Below are positions 59,299-64,000 of a stretch of DNA of 64,000 nucleotides, in pieces (the first letter of the stretch is position 1; each line of letters begins with the position of its first letter). A program made the translations under genes and the position numbers. The stretch comes from Acinetobacter sp. WCHAc010034 (lineage in GTDB: Bacteria; Pseudomonadota; Gammaproteobacteria; Pseudomonadales; Moraxellaceae), in the NCBI RefSeq assembly GCF_001696615.3, contig NZ_CP032279.1, forward strand, positions 806,001 to 870,000, read 5' to 3'. The notes beneath the pieces were generated by a model. The model had not been told where the DNA came from, made no database searches, and saw only the letters and a list, made by a program, of their open reading frames with translations.

Positions 59299-60192
59299 AT
59301 GAAACGTAGAACACTCCCTCCCCTTAATGCTTTAAAAGCATTTGAAGCAGTCGCCAGAAATAAAAGTTTTAGCTTAGCTGCGGAAGAATTGTGTGTCACC
59401 CATAGCGCGATTAGCCATCAAATAAAGCAGTTAGAAGAATGGTTGGATAAAAAATTGTTTATTCGACATTCCTCTACCATCTCTCTGACAACGGATGCCG
59501 AAGAATTATCTCGAGTTTGTACGCATCTTTTTAATCATTTAGAACAATGCGTCTTTGAGTTAACAAATAAAACGTCAGAGGTAGAAGTGGTAATAGGCGC
59601 TTCTCATAGTTTTATGGCAAATTGGCTGATTCCCCGATTAGAAAAGCTCGAAGTCATTTATCCCAATATCCATATCAAATTAATGACATGTAATGACTTA
59701 AAATTGTTAGAAAAAGAGAAAGTTGACATATTTATCAATAGCATCAGTGAGAATCATATACTTCCCAACTTTTTGAATAAATATCTTTTATTTCCCGATA
59801 ACATGGGGCCTGTTTGTAATCGTGAAATAAATCCTCTTCATACAGAACATGATCTTTTAAATTATCCATTACTTCATACCCACTCAAATAAAAATGCATG
59901 GCATACATGGTTTGATCAGTCCAAGATTCACTTTTCCCCAAAAGCGAATGATCGTTATTTTGATAGTCTCAATTTAATGATAGAGGCAGCTGTGTCAGGC
60001 TTAGGAATTGCGATAGCACCTCAAATTTTAGTAGAAAAAGAAATACTAAATGGAAGAGTCATTGCCCCTTTTGGTTTTATCTATTGTGACTATAATTTTT
60101 ATGCCATAGTCAGAAAAAATAATGAGAATCCTGATGTCATGAATATCATTGATTGGTTAATGGCTGAGGAAAAAAGAGAAAGTGAAATTTAA
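59299..60192 (+). CDS. trpI: LysR-family regulator, TrpI-like
   Basis: The 297-aa protein has an N-terminal HTH (LPPLNALKAFEAVARNKSFSLAAEELCVTHSAISHQIKQLEEWL) of the GcvA/TrpI subgroup. A LysR effector domain follows. It is divergent from trpBA with a 100-bp gap, the arrangement of Pseudomonas trpI-trpBA. There the regulator responds to indole-3-glycerol phosphate. The same control is inferred here. Confidence 0.88.
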   Translation: MKRRTLPPLNALKAFEAVARNKSFSLAAEELCVTHSAISHQIKQLEEWLDKKLFIRHSSTISLTTDAEELSRVCTHLFNHLEQCVFELTNKTSEVEVVIGASHSFMANWLIPRLEKLEVIYPNIHIKLMTCNDLKLLEKEKVDIFINSISENHILPNFLNKYLLFPDNMGPVCNREINPLHTEHDLLNYPLLHTHSNKNAWHTWFDQSKIHFSPKANDRYFDSLNLMIEAAVSGLGIAIAPQILVEKEILNGRVIAPFGFIYCDYNFYAIVRKNNENPDVMNIIDWLMAEEKRESEI

Positions 60193-60305
60193 TCCTTGAT
60201 CACCAAAATTCTATTCAATGCACGGTCTTTAGTGTCTATCTTCACATTCTGTTCACTCTAGCCTATCTAAAGTGTGAGGATAAACGCTGAAGATGGACAG
60301 TGAAC

Positions 60306-60884
60306 ATGAATCAACTCAAAACGTTAATGGTAGTTGCCTTATCCTTACCAGTGCTTTTCCTGTCAGGATGTAAAAGTGTTCCTCGTTATTCCTCTGATTA
60401 TGCAAATGCCAGAGCGAGTATTCAGGGAGTACCCTTAGATGATGCAAAAGCACTAGAAATCGGCACTCGCTTCACTTCTGCATTTAATACCTTGGGCACC
60501 CCTCAATTCGTTGAAAACGCTGGAGCATTGTATGCAGATCAGCTTTTTATTAACGATACTCTGTCGCAATTTTCATCGCGTAAAAAACTGCTTGAACATT
60601 TTCAAAGTATGAACCAGCGGGTGAGTAATGTAACTGTCAGCCTATTAAATACTTCATATCATCAAGACTCTGCCTATGTGCATTGGCATATGGTTTATGA
60701 TTTTAAAATGTTCGGCAAAACGCGAACGATGGATTCTTTTGGCATCAGTGAAATAAAGGTCAACCCAAACCATAAGATTATTTTCCAACAAGATTTCTGG
60801 GATCCTGCCAATGGTCTGTATCGTTCTTTGCCCTATGTAGGAGGAACCTATTCATGGGTACTGCCTTTCAAAAAGGAGCTATAG
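60306..60884 (+). CDS. SnoaL/NTF2-like lipoprotein; last residues supplied by IS256
   Basis: The 192-aa protein has a lipoprotein signal (LSLPVLFLSGC, Cys22). An NTF2/SnoaL-like domain follows (ALEIGTRFTSAFNTLGTPQFVENAGALYAD), ending in FQQDFWDPANGLYRSLPYVGG. This type accompanies chalcone-isomerase-like and lipid-modification genes in other Gammaproteobacteria. The original stop was the TAG right after TTCAAAAAG. The IS256 insertion replaces it with two extra residues (Glu-Leu) and a stop. Function likely intact. Confidence 0.75.
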   Translation: MNQLKTLMVVALSLPVLFLSGCKSVPRYSSDYANARASIQGVPLDDAKALEIGTRFTSAFNTLGTPQFVENAGALYADQLFINDTLSQFSSRKKLLEHFQSMNQRVSNVTVSLLNTSYHQDSAYVHWHMVYDFKMFGKTRTMDSFGISEIKVNPNHKIIFQQDFWDPANGLYRSLPYVGGTYSWVLPFKKEL

Positions 60885-62254
60885 TCATTTGTGGTGTATG
60901 AGGGGAAAAGAGGGTGGCGTATCCTGTTGATTGTTTCCTCCAAGAAATAATTAACAGTAGAGCGATACGCCATGACAAATATTACCCTGAATGTTCTTTC
61001 ACAACCAGATGAAACTGGCACTGATGTGCTAACTGCTTTATTGCGTAATGGTGCTCGTCAGCTCATTGCGCAAGCAGTTGAAGTAGAGCTGCAGCAACTG
61101 CTGCAAGCTCATGAAGAACTGCGTTTACCCGATGGCCGCAAAGCTGTGGTGCGTAACGGCTATTTGCCTGAGCGCAGCATCCAAACGGGCATTGGCGATG
61201 TTGATATCAAGGTGCCAAAAGTGCGTGATCGTAGCGGCTCTGGTATTCGTTTTACCAGCGCACTGCTACCGCCATACCTCAAGCGTGCCCGCAGCGTTGA
61301 AGAGTTATTACCGTGGCTGTATCTCAAAGGTATTTCCACTGGAGACTACCAAGAAGCCCTTGCAGCCTTGCTGGGTGAGAATGCCAAAGGTCTGTCAGCT
61401 AACACCATTTCCAGGCTCAAGGAACGCTGGATTGATGAGCACCGAGAGTGGCGACAGCGCGATTTGAGTGACAAGCGCTACGCGTACCTTTGGGTTGACG
61501 GTATTTACAGCAACGTCCGCCTCGATGACCGTTTGTGCTTGCTGGTGGTGATGGGCGTGACAGAGCATGGTCGCAAGGAGCTGATTGCCGTTGAGGAAGG
61601 CTATCGCGAGTCTGAAGCCAGCTGGCTTGAGCTGCTGAATGGCCTGGTTGCGCGTGGGCTTACGACCTGCCCAAAGCTGGCAATAGCTGACGGCGCCTTG
61701 GGCTTCTGGAAAGCCCTGAGTAAGGTCTATCCGCAGACCAAACAACAACGCTGTTGGGTGCATAAAACGGCCAATGTGCTCAACAAACTGCCCAAAGCAG
61801 TACAGCCCAAAGTAAAAGAAGCACTGCATGATATCTGGATGGCAGAGACGCGTGAGAAGGCTCATAAAGCCTTTGATATAGCGCTGGAAAGGTTTACTGC
61901 TAAGTACCCACGCGCAATGGAATGCTTAGCTAAAGACCGTGAGAGCATGTTGGCTTTCTACGATTTTCCAGCAGAACATTGGGTGAGTATACGCACCACC
62001 AACCCAATTGAATCTGCCTTCGCTACAGTACGTTTAAGAACCAGCAAAACCCGCAATTGCGGTTCAAGAAACACAACCCTAGCAATGGTTTATAAATTGC
62101 TGCAATCAGCGCAGAAGCGCTGGAACCGCCTGAAAGGATTTCAACTGCTAACCCTCGTGGTCAATAACGTTAAATTCCAAGACGGCGAACAAGTAATGGA
62201 GCAATCAGACAGGAAAACCGCCTGATGCTCGTACACCAGATTTGACCATAACTC
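60876..62254 (+). mobile_element. IS256-family insertion sequence, intact (1,379 bp)
   Basis: The ends are inverted repeats: GAGCTATAGTCA... at 60876 and, on the other strand, GAGTTATGGTCA... at 62254. About 21 of 27 bases match. A 9-bp duplication TTCAAAAAG flanks it (60867-60875 and 62255-62263). One transposase gene fills it. GC and codon use differ from the flanks. Confidence 0.95.
60972..62225 (+). CDS. IS256-family (Mutator-type) transposase
   Basis: The 417-aa protein has the IS256 landmarks: GYLPERSIQTGIGDVDIKVPKVRDRSG near the N-terminus. Catalytic Asp residues lie in YLWVDGIYSNVRL and AIADGALGFWKAL. The C/H stretch QQRCWVHKTANVLNKLPK follows, and the catalytic Glu is in RTTNPIESAFATVRLRTSKT. 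It appears full-length and functional. Confidence 0.95.
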   Translation: MTNITLNVLSQPDETGTDVLTALLRNGARQLIAQAVEVELQQLLQAHEELRLPDGRKAVVRNGYLPERSIQTGIGDVDIKVPKVRDRSGSGIRFTSALLPPYLKRARSVEELLPWLYLKGISTGDYQEALAALLGENAKGLSANTISRLKERWIDEHREWRQRDLSDKRYAYLWVDGIYSNVRLDDRLCLLVVMGVTEHGRKELIAVEEGYRESEASWLELLNGLVARGLTTCPKLAIADGALGFWKALSKVYPQTKQQRCWVHKTANVLNKLPKAVQPKVKEALHDIWMAETREKAHKAFDIALERFTAKYPRAMECLAKDRESMLAFYDFPAEHWVSIRTTNPIESAFATVRLRTSKTRNCGSRNTTLAMVYKLLQSAQKRWNRLKGFQLLTLVVNNVKFQDGEQVMEQSDRKTA

Positions 62255-62739
62255 TTCAAAAAGTAGCCATAACCACTGTACTGATGCTCGGGAGTTTTGG
62301 TTCTTGGGCTCATGCGCAGAGCTTAAATAAATGTGGTAATGGTCCACTAATGGTGGGACAAAAACAGGTCGGTGTGGCCAGTTACTTTGCACAAAACTGT
62401 AATCAGCCTTGGCAAGGCCAAAACATACAGATGGATTTTACCTATACACAGAATATTCCAGAATGGGCATTTAAACGTGCGGCCACACATCTACTCAAAC
62501 GTAATATCAAAGATCAAAAAGTTCAGGCTGTTTTCAATCCAATCACCGATCTGTATCGTCCAGTGAACTCAGGAGATCTATACCAACTAAAATATAGCCA
62601 TGCCACACACACATTAAGCCTATACTTAAACCAGAAAATGCAGGGACAACTCCAGAACCCATTGGCCCAGCAATATTTTAATATATGGCTAGGTCCTCAG
62701 CCATTTAGTGCTAAATTAAAACAGCAATTAATAAAGTAG
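62242..62739 (+). CDS. Chalcone-isomerase-like periplasmic protein, 5' end cut by IS256
   Basis: The product resembles chalcone-isomerase-fold proteins, ending in LAQQYFNIWLGPQPFSAKLKQQL. Deleting the IS and one 9-bp repeat restores ATG at 60854, preceded by GGAGGAACC. It would read MGTAFQK-VAITTVLML and a signal peptide ending AHAQS. The IS sits after about seven codons. The IS right end supplies an in-frame TTG (62242), giving a hybrid signal peptide, so the gene may still be expressed. The original start overlapped the lipoprotein gene. Confidence 0.75.
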   Translation: MTITLQKVAITTVLMLGSFGSWAHAQSLNKCGNGPLMVGQKQVGVASYFAQNCNQPWQGQNIQMDFTYTQNIPEWAFKRAATHLLKRNIKDQKVQAVFNPITDLYRPVNSGDLYQLKYSHATHTLSLYLNQKMQGQLQNPLAQQYFNIWLGPQPFSAKLKQQLIK

Positions 62740-62750
62740 TCCCTACAGTT

Positions 62751-63437
62751 ATGTCTAAACATTTTATTTTGATGGTTGAAGATCATTATGAACTGGCATC
62801 TACCTTATGCGAGTTTCTAGAAGAGCATGGTTTTGTGGTCGATCATGCTCGAAATCTAAATGCTGCGCGCCAATTGCTCAAGCAGCAACGCTATCATATT
62901 TTACTTTTAGATATTAACTTGCCTGATGGCTCGGGTTATGAACTATGTGAATGGCTACGAAATAAAGAAGGTATGGACCTCCCTGTGCTGATGCTCACCG
63001 CACGCGATACGCTGAATGACAAACTCAAAGGTTTCAATTCAGGCACGGATGATTATCTAGTCAAGCCATTTGACTTTAATGAGCTGGTGGTTCGAGTCAA
63101 AGCTTTGATCAAGCGTTCACTGGGTGAAGTATCCTCTGGTCGTCTTCAAATTCATGATCTGATTCTGGATCCGGCAACACAGCAACTGACTCGTGCAGGA
63201 CAAACCATTGAACTGCCCCCCATTCAGTTCAAACTGCTCAAACTACTGATGCGCCATTCGCCTAAAGTTCTGACTAAACAGGAAATTATGATAGAGCTTT
63301 GGGGGGATGAAGAGCCTGAAAGCGATGCCCTGCGTAGTCATATTTATAATTTGCGTAAAATGGTCGATAAGCCTTTTGAGCAAAAGCTAATTCATACCAT
63401 ATCTGGCGTAGGGTTAAAGATCACTTTAGAAGCTTAA
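62751..63437 (+). CDS. OmpR-family response regulator
   Basis: The 228-aa protein has a receiver domain with the acidic pocket (VEDH), phospho-acceptor Asp54 (LLLDINLPDG) and conserved Lys in YLVKPFDF. A C-terminal winged HTH follows (IELPPIQFKLLKLLMRHSPKVLTKQEIMIELWG, then LRSHIYNLRKMV). It lies 11 bp after the chalcone-isomerase-like gene and is probably co-transcribed. Its likely partner kinase is convergent, ending 18 bp away. Confidence 0.93.
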   Translation: MSKHFILMVEDHYELASTLCEFLEEHGFVVDHARNLNAARQLLKQQRYHILLLDINLPDGSGYELCEWLRNKEGMDLPVLMLTARDTLNDKLKGFNSGTDDYLVKPFDFNELVVRVKALIKRSLGEVSSGRLQIHDLILDPATQQLTRAGQTIELPPIQFKLLKLLMRHSPKVLTKQEIMIELWGDEEPESDALRSHIYNLRKMVDKPFEQKLIHTISGVGLKITLEA

Positions 63438-63454
63438 GCTCTCGAAGCCCAGCC

Positions 63455-64000
63455 TTAATTTAAATACAAGACGACAATCAGTCCAGTCGTCATCGCTAGA
63501 TCAACATCTTGGTGAGTATTGAGATAATACTGCCGATCAAACAACTCGACCCGCCAGCCAAGCTGCTTGCACAACTTCTGTACTAATTGCAGTCCAATGC
63601 CATGACCTTTGATCTCTAATTGCAATTGCTGCCCCGATAGTTCTTGCACCTTGGAGTTATTAGGTAAAGGAATGCCGACACCATTATCTGCAATCAATAC
63701 TGTATTTTTTTGCAGAATGACATCAATTTCTGTGCCTTGTGAATAATTCAGTGCATTCCGCAAAATATTGCCGAATACCATTTTGGTCATTGACGGGTAA
63801 AGTTTACGTGGCTGTTCGTTTAGATCTTTTTGAAAATTTATCCGCATGCCTTTGTTATGGCTAACACTATCCAGATCCTGAACTAGATTTTCCAGACATT
63901 CTGAAAGCATAGTCGATTCAGCGGTTAAAGTATTGGTGGCATTGCGGGCAATAGCCAGTAGTGTGTCAACTAATAGTTGCATGTCTTCAATGGTGTTGTT
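63455..64000 (-). CDS. Sensor histidine kinase, C-terminal part (runs off the window)
   Basis: The 181 visible residues are open to the window edge and include the HATPase domain. The N box is NILRNALNYSQG, the G1 box is IADNGVGIP, and the G2 box is GHGIGLQLVQKLCKQLGW. The upstream QLLVDTLLAIARNA is the end of the dimerisation helices; the His box lies beyond 64000. It is convergent with the response regulator. Confidence 0.9.
   Translation of the reverse strand, partial: NNTIEDMQLLVDTLLAIARNATNTLTAESTMLSECLENLVQDLDSVSHNKGMRINFQKDLNEQPRKLYPSMTKMVFGNILRNALNYSQGTEIDVILQKNTVLIADNGVGIPLPNNSKVQELSGQQLQLEIKGHGIGLQLVQKLCKQLGWRVELFDRQYYLNTHQDVDLAMTTGLIVVLYLN

Noticed and set aside
59744-59941. Minus-strand frame inside trpI
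   Set aside because: Antisense of the LysR effector domain; no independent support.

Overview
This window is a chromosomal segment that I read as a member of the gammaproteobacterial genus Acinetobacter. The reasons are the gene content and order: glnA beside ubiC-ubiA, an ast arginine cluster preceded by gdhA, Mqo with an N-terminal membrane anchor, a separate trpGDC operon, and a cycA plus secreted racemase pair. The codon style of the core genes agrees. The species cannot be fixed from sequence alone. A DddY-like DMSP lyase would fit the A. bereziniae/guillouiae side of the genus.

Region 1 (1-18.5 kb) is mostly housekeeping: tRNA-Asn, ubiCA, glnA with a visible sigma-54/NtrC control region, trpGDC, an Smr protein, folE, a globin-coupled diguanylate cyclase, DUF817, hemE and a periplasmic L,D-transpeptidase. 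Region 2 (18.5-31 kb) is amino-acid metabolism. It holds a periplasmic broad-specificity racemase with a CycA-type permease, then gdhA-astC-astA-astD-astB-astE facing an Lrp/AsnC regulator. This set converts arginine to succinate and glutamate, and glutamate to 2-oxoglutarate. Region 3 (31-41.2 kb) is accessory in flavour: a Fur-box gene, a TetR/MDR pair with a clear operator, mqo, an MFS exporter, a His/Cys-rich DUF2946 protein, an orphan Xre regulator, a NifX-like protein with a partial duplicate 1.4 kb away, a decayed transposase, a Met-rich secreted protein and kptA.

Region 4 (41.3-50.4 kb) is a tyrosine catabolic cluster: an IclR regulator, fahA-maiA-VOC-scoA-scoB, then hpd-aroP-tyrB. 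Both promoters carry the same tandem pair of 19-bp palindromes. Every step from tyrosine to acetoacetyl-CoA is encoded except a classical homogentisate 1,2-dioxygenase. A small VOC-fold protein sits in the operon where that enzyme would be expected. Region 5 (50.6-54.6 kb) holds a DddY-like cupin lyase, an outer-membrane barrel and a MarR regulator. An IS1-family element with a perfect 8-bp target duplication has replaced the last codons of the lyase.

Region 6 (54.6 kb to the end) looks like an integrated island. It starts with a 14-nt remnant resembling a tRNA-Ser 3' end, followed by a P4-type integrase. It then carries AT-richer cargo: ribA, trpBA with a divergent TrpI-like LysR gene, a SnoaL-like lipoprotein, a chalcone-isomerase-like gene cut by an IS256-family element (9-bp duplication), a response regulator, and a convergent sensor kinase that runs off the window. 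The right end of the island is not in view. Identifications rest on reading motifs in the translated sequence; no database search was possible.
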